DNA of 64,000 nucleotides, taken from positions 19,316,943 to 19,380,942 of the forward strand of contig CM039211.1 of assembly GCA_008360975.2 (NCBI GenBank), written 5' to 3'. The notes under the pieces were generated by a model. The model saw only the letters and a program-made list of their open reading frames with translations. It did not search any database and was not told the origin of the DNA. Source of the DNA: Lichenostomus cassidix. Its lineage: Eukaryota > Chordata > Aves > Passeriformes > Meliphagidae. The translations under genes and the position numbers were made by a program. Shown here piece after piece: positions 49,823-59,995 of this stretch (its first letter is position 1; the number at the start of each line of letters is the position of its first letter).

Positions 49823-52800
49823 ATAGCTAAAGTCTTGACATGAGACAAAATACGAATAAGCACTTTGATGTAACAGTGAAAGTTGGGTTTTTTTCTGTAT
49901 CTAGGTTAACTGGAAAAAGGTGATAGAGGAATAGCTCATTTGAAAGTAACGGTGCCAAGTAAGAGAGAGATGGTGCACAGAAAATTGAAAATGCTTGATG
50001 ATAGAATTCTGCACTTTGGCTTAAATTTTTCCTTTTTATTTATTTAACAAGCAAAATGAAACCTAACATACCACTTAATGAAAATAACAGATGGCAAAAA
50101 GACAAACTGTTAGTACTGCTGCATTACTATTGGTTAGAAAAGCCCCAACAATTCTCAAAAGAAAACCCCAAACACAAACTTTAACAGCCAAAAAATAGTT
50201 GTGATTATTTAAAAACTATTCTTGTTTTTATCAAATTTTATCAAATCTGCGTGGAAAAAGACTATTTTAACAGGCAATAGCTGAATGTCCACATGATGTA
50301 TAATACTGGAGTTGCCTTGGAATAGGCCAAGCTGTAAGGAATGAAGCTCCAGCTATTTTCTCTGTCAGAAAAGATCTGAAGCCAGCTTTGTCTCCTTCTG
50401 ACATAATGATCTAATCACACAGGAGGCCTAGTAAATGAAAATAATAATATTTATGTAGTCTTTGTTGTGAGGTGTAGAGTTGTGCTCCCTTGAGTAAATG
50501 GTGCAGACCCATCTGTCTCTGCATATGCAGTCGGCAGAGAATGGAACTGGAAGGAATTTTCTGATTTCTAGAGAAGCACATGAAAGACTGGGAATAAAGT
50601 ATTTGATCCATACTAAAATCCAGGCAGAAATTGAGATATATTTACAGTGTTAACAATTGTGAGACTGATCTTTGAAGTGGAACAGTAGATGGGTAAATCT
50701 GTCAGCTTATACAGACTTGTGGTGTCTGTTATGTTGGTGTTTTTCTGTTTTGTACCAATATACTGCCAGTTCATTAGGACCACACAGAAGGCAAACCCAG
50801 CTGCTACCTACAAAGCCATTCTCTATGTCCTTATAATTAAATGTTTGATACAAATCAACATGATGTCACTTTCAAATGTCCCATGGATAAGGGATTAAGA
50901 TTTCTGTCTGAAGAGGTAGACATCTGTTAAGATTTAAATATTTAATCAAATAGGCTTACACTCTTTTCTCTTATCTTTGCAGATATCAGGATACTTCTGA
51001 TGAATTTTCAAAATCCTGCTGAGTGCTCCAAGTCCTTCAGGCAAAGGACTTCCACTGCTACCAGAACTTCACTCATTTAGTTCTTGAACTATGATATCAA
51101 GTAAACTCAACTGGAATCACCTTATGAGGGCTTTTCTCCAGGAGTTTACTCACTAGTTGCTAATAGTGACTTTGTGAAAAGAAGTGTTTTGTTTTCTGTT
51201 CTCCAAGTAAAAATAAAAATGAGTGCAAGTACAAACTTTGAAACAAGCATATTCATGTTGAAAGCATTAAAGTCTTCTTATCCAGGATAGTGTAAATAGC
51301 TTCCCTAAACACCTATTTGTGTATTTGTGCCAGATGGGTTTCCACTGACAATGCTTTAGGAAATACCTCCAATAATGCTGTTTCAATTGCTGGAATTCCC
51401 TTAGCACTTTACTACGTCCTCCCTCTCCTCCCCCCACCCCATGAGTCCTCATGGTATATCTTGACTGAGTTCTAAAGTATTAATGAGGACTAAAAGTATT
51501 TTGGTTAATTTTCATATGTTCTTCCTTATATATCCTCTTCTTGGAAAAAATTAAATTAAAAATTTTGCATTGATACAGTAAGTATCACAGCTGTCCAGTC
51601 AACTTAAAATATTTAGAGTGATTTTATATCTATCACAACCACTTAATATTTGACAGTTATGGAAATGAAACAGATCTTCCGGGAAAGGTCTGACAAACTA
51701 CACAGTGATCCAGTGATGAAATTATTTTCTGGGTTTGATGAATACACAATGTGATCTAAGATGATGAAATATGTATTGGAGAAGTTGCTTGCTCTAATTT
51801 CTCGCTCATCTTGTCTTAGACTTTGGAATTTGACTTTAAATATGGCATCTGTAAGGGTTTTTTTAGTTGCTTAACAACTGGAGAGAATGTGACTTGTGTA
51901 TGCAAGTTTGTGAAGTACTGGAAGTGCTGCTGAAGTGTGAGTTACAGTTTGTCTGTTGAGTGTATGGGACAGTAGAGCCACTGTTTTTCCTCCCTGAGGA
52001 GTCAGATTGAAAACAACACTTGGGCTTACACCTGCATGGCCTCTTTCTTCTCTGCCTCTGTACATCATACAACAAACTCAGAAGAAAAATGCTTTGGTTG
52101 CTTCTATGTTTGAGAGTAACAAGTTGTTGCAAGCTATATTTTATTCCTGTTAATATTACTTTCATGTTTGGGAAATATTTGTTTCCTCCAAGACCTAAAT
52201 ATTACCTGCCCTGATTGCAAGAGCATCTCTAAGCGGCTGACTACATTAATTCCACACATCCATTTAGTTTGAACTATGGATATGCTTCTCAGTTTTCTGC
52301 TGACCATTAAGAGTATCATTCACTTATACACTGCAAAAGCTCCTGCAGCCTCTCTTTTTACATAATTTAGAATGCTTTAACATAAAGCTAAAGAGTCTTT
52401 ATTAGATTAAATATGATATAAAGGTAATTATAATATGCCTTTTTCTACACAGGAAAAATTGCTGCTACATTTACAATAGAAAATTGGCTTCTTTATGAAG
52501 AATGTCAGAAAGTTCATTACATCAGCTACTATCCAGTCATCTCCTGATACGTAGTAAAGTTGCAGCAGACTTTTGTTGGCTACTTGGAGTTCCTATATTT
52601 TGTAAATCAGTTTCTTGTGATAATCTTAAATTTTCTTTACTATCCTGTTATCATATCTGTCGAGAGTTGCTATGTGTATCAGCAGTAATATCATGATGCT
52701 TATTCTGTCTTACGTGCATTTTCTAGTGTTTTGCTATATTTAGTAACTTAACTCTTTAATGACCTCTCTAACTAAGACTTTTATGTAATAAGTGTTTATG

Positions 52801-53589
52801 CAGCTGTTCATAACTAGATACTGCAGATTAACAATGCCATGTAAATCTTGATGTTATGGATCTTACTTCTTTCCCTGTGTTGCATTTTATTTCAAAGTTT
52901 TCATGTATCACTTCTTTGTTTGAGGCACTTGTATGAGTATTTCTATATTCATATGACTCGTATGCACTTGTATCACTGTTTGGCTGTATTTTGTAGTTTT
53001 TATCATGGCTCACTAAAGCCAATAGTCTGGTTTTGGCTTGTTTCAATTTATATATTATAAATTATAGGCCTACAACCCTTCTTGTGAAAAACACATAAGG
53101 GGTTTCTTCGAGTAGGAAAAGTGTATAGCTATTTTTTTCTATTTATCTTACATACTGACCAGGCACTTACCTGTCCTCCTCTATAAAGGATATTAAAGTT
53201 CTTTTCCTTTACTGCCACTCAGTAAAATAAAATGCCAACCTCATTTGCATCACAGTTACCTATAAGTAACAAGAATGGGTCTTGAAAATGCCTGGGGAAA
53301 CATTAACAATATTTTCTACTTGCCAGAACAATAAAGACATTAACCCCCCTACTATCTGTCAAATTAATTCTACATGCTGACATCTTGAAATGCATTTAAT
53401 CTGCCTTTCTTTAAAGTCAAATAATATCTCATTTTACTTACCTTCTTTCTGAGCAAAAATCTCCAGTCTTCAACTTATTTTTGTGACATCTTTTCTATAT
53501 CCTGCTTTTTTTGGTCATGTTGCCACTTGATCTTTTAATATCCTTTTTGAGAACATGTCTAGTGGTTATGCATTGAAGACATATGGATC

Positions 53590-53649
53590 ATTTTGCTTCT
53601 ATCTAATAACCTCAGAGCAAAATATGAGGTTATTAGATGGATGTAATAT
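53590..53649 (+). ncRNA. Candidate pre-miRNA-like hairpin
   Basis: ATCTAATAACCTCA (53601-53614) and TGAGGTTATTAGAT (53625-53638) form a perfect 14-bp stem around the 10-base loop GAGCAAAATA. Pairing continues outward to 53590/53649: of 25 stem positions 21 are Watson-Crick, two are G-T and two are T/T mismatches; beyond that pairing stops. A 60-nt hairpin with a 25-bp, lightly mismatched stem and a small loop has pre-miRNA dimensions. Neither arm matches a miRNA I can name, so the type is a structural guess. A small palindromic transposon remnant is the alternative. Either strand could be the transcribed one. Confidence 0.3.
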
Positions 53650-53923
53650 TTCCTAGAGGTGAAGCTGTGAGTAGGATAATATGTGAATGGCATGGCCATT
53701 TAAATATTTTGGGAGAACAATGTTAGGATCTATAACAAACAAATTTTAATAATTTACATTTTAAAATGTGCACTGTAAAAATAATTACTTGCCAAACTGA
53801 AGAGTGCCAGAAGACCAAATAAGGAATTCAAGTTAAAGTATGATTTCTGTTAATGAAAAGTTTATCAGTAATTTGTCAAAGCTGGGTCACTCGAAAAGAT
53901 AACAAAGCTGCTTTTTCCTCTAG

Positions 53924-53977
53924 GCAGCTAATCTGAGATTGACGGATATTTTCACCAAGCATGGAAACAGTGTTGAG
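53924..53977 (+). other. Candidate 54-nt in-frame exon
   Basis: The strong acceptor CTGCTTTTTCCTCTAG (ending 53923) is followed by 54 bases, exactly 18 codons, open in phase 0 (AANLRLTDIFTKHGNSVE), and then the donor GAG/GTAAATC at 53978. It contains a CpG and is less AT-rich than its flanks. I do not recognise the peptide. It is frame-compatible with the candidate segments at 46765 and 58570. A chance pseudo-exon remains possible. Confidence 0.28.
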
Positions 53978-55089
53978 GTAAATCTAAAGGACAGGTGACA
54001 AATAATTTTTTAGTGCACAAGGGGCTTGAATTTTAGCTCTTGTTCCTTGTCAGTAAGAACAGGAAAATTCATTAGGAAAAAGTAGACTTTTCTATCTGGC
54101 AGTTCTTCACATCTCAATTTATTATATTACCAATTCTCTTTCTACTTCTTAATTAAGCTTGCTAAATTTGGTCACTATGGAACAGATAGAATGCAAAATG
54201 TTGTAAATAAGGCAAAAGAAAAAATTTGAGACTAGAAGCTACTATTTCCCCCCTTTTCATTCTGTAAGCATATCAGATTTTTTATAGAAGTCTTGATTCT
54301 AGTGCCCTTGAATTGCTACCCTTCTGAGGAACAGAAATCTTTGGGAATACTCAACAAATAAAGGCTGTGATTTTGGCACACTTTTCACAGAGAACTATTT
54401 CCTGTACTACGTGTTTCTTACATTACATGTTCCTTGCAATTTCCCTTTGTGGTGTGTAGCACTACCCACATGGACATCACTATAACAACCATGCACTCTT
54501 AAACTGAAGTTACTCCATTTCTGGGAAAATTAACAGGTGTGGCTCAAATTTAAGAATGAACTAAACCAGGGCATTGTCAGGGGTTATCCACCTTAATATA
54601 TTTATGTCTGTGTACTTTCCTTCACTCTGCTGTGATTAACTCCCACTTACTTTAATGAAAGAGGTGTGTTTCATCACACCATCAGAGAATGTTCCTTTGA
54701 AGATGAAACATGAAAACTGTCTATTGCTTCACTTTGTCTCTATACTTTTTTTTTCAAGGAAGATATATTTTATAATTGTAGTAGGAGTTAAATGTGACAG
54801 AAGTCATAATGTTTTGCTGTCTCCCAGAGATGTATCCATGTCTGTGTTATTTTTAAAGCCAGTGCCATTGGCTTGATTGATGACATAGCAACTGCTTTTG
54901 GTTGAAATATATTTCCTGGAATAGGGCATTTTAGATTACCTTCTACTTGATGAGAACACGAAACATCTTTCTTAGGATGTGGCATTAAATGAAGTGTTCA
55001 TCATCTGTGCTATTTTTCCTAAATAAAAAGTACCTCCCTTTCCTATCAATATTTCCAATCATAAGAGAGCAGGATTTCTGTCTTTTATA

Positions 55090-55475
55090 AAATGTTTTTA
55101 GTTTGGAAAAGACTTTTAGGATTTGAGTCCAACTGTTAACATTGTCAAGGCCATCACTCAACCATATCCTCAAGGGCCAGACCACATCTACAAGGCCTAT
55201 TAAATGTCTCCATAGATAGTGACCAATTACTCGCCTGGGCAGCCTGTTCTAGTACTTGACAATCTTTTCAATGAAGATTTTTTTTTCCTCAAATCTAATC
55301 TAAAACTCTCTGGCACCACTTGAGGCCATTTTCTCTTGTCTTATCACTTGTTGCTTGGGAGAAGAGACTGAAACTTCTCTACAACCTCCTTTGAAGCAGG
55401 CATAGAAAGTGGTAAGGTCTCCCCTCAGAGTCCTATTCACCAGGCTAAATGATGTCAGTTCCCTCAGCAAATCCC
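55090..55475 (-). mobile_element. CR1 retrotransposon, 3' fragment
   Basis: Read on the + strand this is the reverse complement of a CR1 3' region. In order it shows AGTTTGGAAAAGACTTTTAG, then GCCTGGGCAGCCTGTTCTAG, then AAGTCTCTTCTCCCAAGCAA in reverse, then GGTAAGGTCTCCCCTCAGAG and CAGGCTAAATGATGTCAGTT. The 3' UTR end of the LINE is at the left, so the element runs right to left. It stops abruptly at about 55475, ten bases before an LTR begins. Confidence 0.8.
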
Positions 55476-55484
55476 CACAAAGAC

Positions 55485-56103
55485 TGTGGGTTGACCTTGG
55501 CTGGACACTGAGTGCCCACCAAGTTTCTTTATCTCTCTCCCTCCTCAGCTGGACCAGGGAAGAAATATTTTTCAACAATTACCAGCACTGGCTAAGCAGA
55601 CTCAATATTTGGAAATCAATTTATTACCAATCAAATTGGACTTGGGTAGTGAGAAATGAAATCAAATGTTTACACACCTTCCCACCATTCCTTGCTTCTT
55701 CCTAGTCTCGGCTTTACTCCTGTATCTTTTAGATCTTTCCCTTGTCCAATGCAGGAGGACGGGGAATGGGGTTACTATCAGTTCATCACACTTCGCTGCT
55801 CCTTCCTCCTCAAACTCCTGGTTCTTTTTGCTGAGTAGAGGTCATACAGTATGGAATACTGCTTTGGTCAGTTTGGGTCAGCTGTCCTGGCCATGTACCC
55901 TGCCAATCCCTTGCCCACACGCCCAGCCTCCTGGCTTTTGGGGGCTAGGGGGGATGTTGGACAGACAGCCTTGATGCTGTGGGAGTACTGTTCAGCAGTA
56001 ACCAAAACACTGATGTGTTATCAGCACCTTTCTAGGTACAAGGAAGCACACTATGATGGATGCTACAGAGAAAGTTAACTCCACCCCAGCCAGACTCACT
56101 ACA
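55485..56103 (-). mobile_element. Solo LTR of an avian endogenous retrovirus, reverse orientation
   Basis: On the minus strand it starts TGTAGTGAGTCTGGCTGGGG with GAGTTAACTTTC close behind, the same 5' signature as the LTR at 34618. On the + strand its 3' end reads TGTGGGTTGACCTTGGCTGG. Inside, + strand landmarks are GAGGACGGGGAATGGGGTTAC, AGTTCATCACACTTCGCTGC and GGTCATACAGTATGGAATAC, then CTCAGCAAAAAG in reverse where a TATA box would lie. It lies directly against the CR1 fragment ending at 55475. No clear target duplication is visible, so the boundary may have been reworked. The open frames here are incidental. Confidence 0.75.
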
Positions 56104-56359
56104 GTCTCGATTCCTTGTTCCATATCATTTGTGTCATGCTCAGCCCCACTTAATTCAATAAATTTACATATCTTCTAACCATTCCATTGCATTTAATTCT
56201 CATTACTGAAGTATCTTACCAACACTTAGAGCTTATACCACATACCTATACCATTTTTATATCCAACATACAGATTTGTACATTCTCATTAACTACTACT
56301 CCTTCTCTTTTAACAGATAGATACTATTCTCCCTTGCCATGAGTTTTGCCTATTCCTCC

Positions 56360-56545
56360 AATATCTTCCAGTATAGAGGCACCAAAAACTGCTCGTAGTA
56401 CTCAAGCTAAGGTCAGGGCTGTGTGTGGGAACCACCTCCCTAGATTTACCAGCTCTGCTGTGTGTGATGCACCCCAGGACACTGCTGGCCCTCCTGGCTG
56501 CCACACTGTGGCTCATATTCCACTTGCTGTTGTTCTATACAGCAT
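56360..56545 (-). mobile_element. CR1 fragment (RT 3' region)
   Basis: ACCAAAAACTGCTCGTAGTA, then CCACCTCCCTAGATTTACCAG, then GATGCACCCCAGGACACTG and GGCTCATATTCCACTTGCTG follow the order of a reversed CR1 coding 3' region. This is the part that would come after the break at 55475 in the same orientation, so it may be the remainder of that CR1 copy, split by the LTR and about 250 bases of unrelated DNA. Confidence 0.65.
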
Positions 56546-56571
56546 ATATATGCTTACATAATTTCGTAGAT

Positions 56572-56656
56572 GAGATTCCCCTGAGTATTCTCTTCTCTAG
56601 GTTAAACAGTCCCAGCTTGCCCTGCCTCTCCTCACAAGAGAGATTCTCCAGTCCCA
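56572..56656 (-). mobile_element. Second CR1 fragment
   Basis: CTGAGTATTCTCTTCTCTAG followed by GTTAAACAGTCCCAGC and CTCACAAGAGAGATTCTCC is again reversed CR1. In an intact element it would lie before the 56360-56545 part, not after it, so it is a separate insertion or a rearrangement. Confidence 0.65.
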
Positions 56657-57744
56657 GGCAGACTCCTCCAAGGGGCACTCGAGAGAGCACAGCTGTGAAC
56701 TCAAGAAGCTTAGAGAAAACTGCTGCGGTTATGAAAATTGCTTTTTAACTTCAGTGGATGACAGGATTCATTTCTAGGTGGAACAATTAGGCCTATCATA
56801 TCACCTTTGTGATCCAGGCAGAAGTCTGCAAACAGGCCTACCTTCTTAATCTGTTTTTTCCAAGTTGTTACCTGCTGGCCCTGTGGCAGTAAGGTGCCAC
56901 TTGTGCCCTGGGCCTGGGGTGACAGATGCACTGAGAGATGCCTCTGGAACCTGCTGATCCACATGCAGTTTTTCTTCCCGTCAAGGTCTACTTAGTCACT
57001 TGCATGGTGCACCAGGGGCAGGCAAAACTCTGCCCAAAATCCTGTCCTCAACCTCCTTTCTGCTTCATACTCTCAGCTCTGCCCCAGGATGCTCCCCTCC
57101 TGTGCCACTCAAAGCTTGCAGGGAATTAGAGAGGGAAACAAGGCCTCCCCATGACTTCTGTGTCCTGGGGCACTCAAAATGCTGTTTGTGCAGTGAGGAC
57201 CAGCAGGAACCCCAAAGAAAATGAAGCTGGCATCATCATTGCAGCTCAGTGCAAAATTGAAATGGCAAAGGAGTTGGCTGGCTTCTCAGGATGGTTTCTC
57301 TGCTCAAGGACCAAGGTCTCAGCTGGCACATGCTGTGGTCAGTCTGTTGCTTTAAGTCCTGCACTGCCAAAAGGCACGGCCTGCCCTGTCCTGCAGAAGC
57401 CATGGCCATTGTTTGGGAAGCTGATTCTCCAGAGGTATGAGGCTGGACAGGGTGTTTCTCCACTCCTGAGCTTTATGAGCAGGAGATGACTGCAAGGACT
57501 GAGAGTTCACAAGTCCTGGGTGATGTCCTCTGCTCACATGAGCCATGGGGAAGGGAGTGTGCCTGGCAGGAGTGCCCAGCCCTGTGCTGAGGGGTTCTCC
57601 TGAGGTCCTGATGGGGAAGAAGGGCTCTGCTGGACTCCTCCAGGCTGAGAGCACAGGCAACATTGTCCTCAGCTCATGAGCTACCTGGCTGCTGTGGCTC
57701 AGCAGGAGAAGCTCCTGGTCAGGTCTTGCTCACATGCTCAGGGA
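56657..57744. other. GC-rich, CpG-poor block of unknown origin
   Basis: About 850 bases (56880-57740) are clearly richer in G and C than the rest of the window yet hold few CpGs. Overlapping open frames of up to 112 codons occur on both strands (for example 57151-57489 plus, 57352-57663 minus), which reflects low stop-codon frequency in GC-rich DNA. No repeat family or protein is recognised. It sits between CR1 pieces and may be an old, unrecognised repeat. Confidence 0.4.
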
Positions 57745-57948
57745 ACAACCAGATGAAGATGATTAGAAGGATGGAGCACCCCTCTTTCGAGAAAAGGCTG
57801 AGAGAAATGGCATGGTTCAGCCTGGAAAAGAGAAGGCTTCAGTGTGACTTAATTATGCCTTCCAGTACCTGAAGGGAGCCTACAAGAAAGATGGAGAGAA
57901 ACTTTTTACAGTGATATATAGTGATAACATAAGGGTGAATAGCACATT
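57745..57948 (+). mobile_element. CR1 retrotransposon fragment, truncated at both ends
   Basis: AGATGATTAGAAGGATGGAG, then GAAAAGGCTGAGAGAAATGG, TTCAGCCTGGAAAAGAGAAGG, CCTTCCAGTACCTGAAGGGAG and GACTTTTTAC-like sequence follow the CR1 order on the + strand. This is the end of the RT frame and start of the 3' UTR. The frame reads LREMAWFSLEKRRLQCDLI, the terminal RT motif of CR1. The usual octamer tail is absent. Confidence 0.85.
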
Positions 57949-58943
57949 CAAATCCCACTGTATCTTTCTTTTTAATATTTTGTAAACAAAAGCAATTTTA
58001 AGAGTTCATGTCATACTTCTAGTAAGCTCCTGAAACATATCACTTCCCCAAATTATCTCAATTCTGCAAGTTTCTGCATACTTCACTCTACATTTTGAAG
58101 CTGTGCCACATTAATAGGTTATGCAGATTTTTTTAATGCATTTACACCAGCTCAGGCTGTTGTTTGAATCCTGGCAAATATATTGGCAGTCCTTTAATTT
58201 TTAAGCTTCTGTGATACTAGCCGTTTGGGAATTTTAAAATGAATCTTTACATAAAGTGAATTCTCCAGTAGACTTGCAATAAAAAGTAAGGAAGAGTTAT
58301 TGGTGTGATGTAATTGACTTTGAAGGTAAATTGCAATTTACTGCTCTTGCTGCTGCTACCAAGTAGTATTTCTTGTAAAGCCTTCATATTTTACATTTTT
58401 GAAAGTCTGAAAGTATTAAACACATTAATTATATTAAGCAGGACTAACACTGACTGAAAAGAATGAAAGCTTTTGGACCTGCAGGTTAGATCTAACACTT
58501 AGAGGTTAGAGATAGTATTTTAGGTCACTGTTCTATGCTGAAATTAGAAATGCATTTTACCCATTTCAGGTTTGGCTGGCTCCTTCAAAACAGAGACTAG
58601 AGGAGGCCCAAATGATACTGCTCCTTTTGGCTGTCCTCAGGAGGCTTCCTCCCACTCTGGCTGGTAAGTGAGCATAGAATCAATTAGTGCTGCTACAATG
58701 TGAAGTGTTGTAATTCTCACTGAATTCTCTGCTGGAGGTACCCAGGTTTTGGTGACTGTTACAGAGTTTCAGAAACAAAAATTGTCATGTATAAGGAATG
58801 CTCCAATTCATTCAAAGAAGAAACAGAGGACACTTCAGGTGTTTTTAGGAAGACAGATAAAAAAACAAAAAACAAAAAAAGCATATTAATTCTCAAGACA
58901 CAACACTTGAACTAGTAGATTTGGTAGAGATATCTAATGAAGT
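57949..58943. other. Non-coding sequence with a candidate exon
   Basis: AT-rich, no repeat recognised, apart from the splice-bounded segment 58570-58663 listed separately. Confidence 0.5.
58570..58663 (+). other. Candidate 94-nt exon with strong donor
   Basis: The acceptor TTTTACCCATTTCAG (ending 58569) precedes 94 bases of clearly higher GC content, followed by the near-perfect donor CTG/GTAAGTGAG at 58664. Two of three frames are open throughout: phase 0 reads VWLAPSKQRLEE..., another reads LAGSFKTETRGGPNDTAPF.... The length leaves one extra base, so the next exon would begin in phase 1. No family recognised. The segment could belong to a protein gene or a long non-coding RNA, or be a decoy. 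Confidence 0.3.
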
Positions 58944-59171
58944 TGTGGTGTGTTGACCTTGATTGCCTGACAGGTGTCCACTAAAGCTGCGCTATCACTC
59001 TACTCCTCAAATGGACAGAGAAGAGAAAGTACAATGAAAGTCTCATGGGTTGAGACTGGTGGGTTCAGCCCATCCAACAGCAGGTCCATCTAGGAGCCAT
59101 CTGGAATTGGGTCTATTGCACATGGGGGTAAATAGCTTCTGATTCTCACTCAATTACTTTCTTCTGTGACA
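58944..59171 (-). mobile_element. LTR fragment, same family as 55485-56103, with internal deletion
   Basis: On the + strand it starts TGTGGTGTGTTGACCTTGATTGCC, then CACTAAAGCTGCGCTATCAC and GAAAGTCTCATGGGTTGAGA, the reversed 3' end of the LTR family. It then jumps to a U3-like part (GGAGCCATCTGGAATTGGGTC, GCACATGGGGGTAAATAGC). The middle of the LTR is missing. The right-hand end is uncertain. Confidence 0.65.
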
Positions 59172-59995
59172 GGAATGGCTGACAGTGTGAGGCACAGCTT
59201 ATGTTTATACTTCTCCCTTTTTCTTACTATTTTTTTAAAAATTGTATCTTCTGAATTGAGCTGAAGCCAAGAGCTAGTGTGTGTGGTGAGTGCATGATAT
59301 GTTCTTGTGACTCAAAGACAATCACTGGGAAGGTGAGAGGAAGTGAAGAATGGTGTAAGAGATGCTGCAGCTCGCTATTTTCTCTCTGTCTCTTTCACAC
59401 TGTTTGCTTTCTCTTCTTGCCCTGAGAAAGATTGACTACCTCTGTAATATGAAATTTAATCATGGAATATGCTGGTTATCTATTAAACTTTGCTTTCTAG
59501 AGTGCAGTTCTATCTATACTTTGCAAGCAGTCATTTATCTTCTTCTCAGTTCAAAAATGTAATATTCTTTATTGCTCTGAATGTGACTGCTAGGGAAATG
59601 AATGTAAAGATGTAGAAGGAGTGAAGACCTACGACTTTATATGTTTCTACTGTTTCTTTATGTGGCCAAATAAATTAATTCAATGCTTCATTTATTTGCA
59701 ATATGATCAAAATGATCATTCATTTCGCATTGTTCAAAAGAGATATGGAAATTCCTTTCCCGCTTGAGGTCTAAGTAATAGCACATGGTTTCCTTGCAAT
59801 ATAATAAGCTTGAAATGTTCTACTTGCCAGCATTATGGAAAGGTCTTAGCTATTTCAACCTTGTTCAGGTTTTAAAAAATTTATTAGTTCCTCACATTGT
59901 TAAAGAATTATAATTCTTTAAAAAGGTTCCATTGATTTATGTGGCTTGTTTTAAAATTAATATGTTGTGTACCAATGATAAGAAGGTATGTTAGA
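59172..59995. other. AT-rich non-coding sequence
   Basis: No gene recognised. It contains a 22-bp perfect palindrome at 59900-59921. Confidence 0.6.
59900..59921. repeat. Perfect 22-bp palindrome
   Basis: TTAAAGAATTATAATTCTTTAA equals its own reverse complement and lies 75 bases from the CR1 3' end. Confidence 0.8.

Larger units (their letters stand above)
49823..55089. other. AT-rich non-coding sequence with candidate structured RNA and exon
   Basis: No named gene. The hairpin at 53590-53649 and the splice-bounded segment at 53924-53977 are listed separately. Strong donor-like sites also occur on the minus strand (CAG/GTAAGTGCC near 53171 and AAG/GTAAGTAAA near 53442), but the segments upstream of them contain stops in every frame. 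Confidence 0.55.

Noticed and set aside
50991..51086. Acceptor-like CTCTTATCTTTGCAG followed by about 32 open codons to TAG
   Set aside because: Short, with no polyadenylation signal close by and no partner exon; likely chance.
53172..53262. Minus-strand segment before a strong CAG/GTAAGTGCC donor
   Set aside because: Stops in all three frames and a poor acceptor; at best a non-coding pseudo-exon.
55409..56078. Several overlapping frames of 60-102 codons
   Set aside because: Fall in CR1 and LTR sequence.
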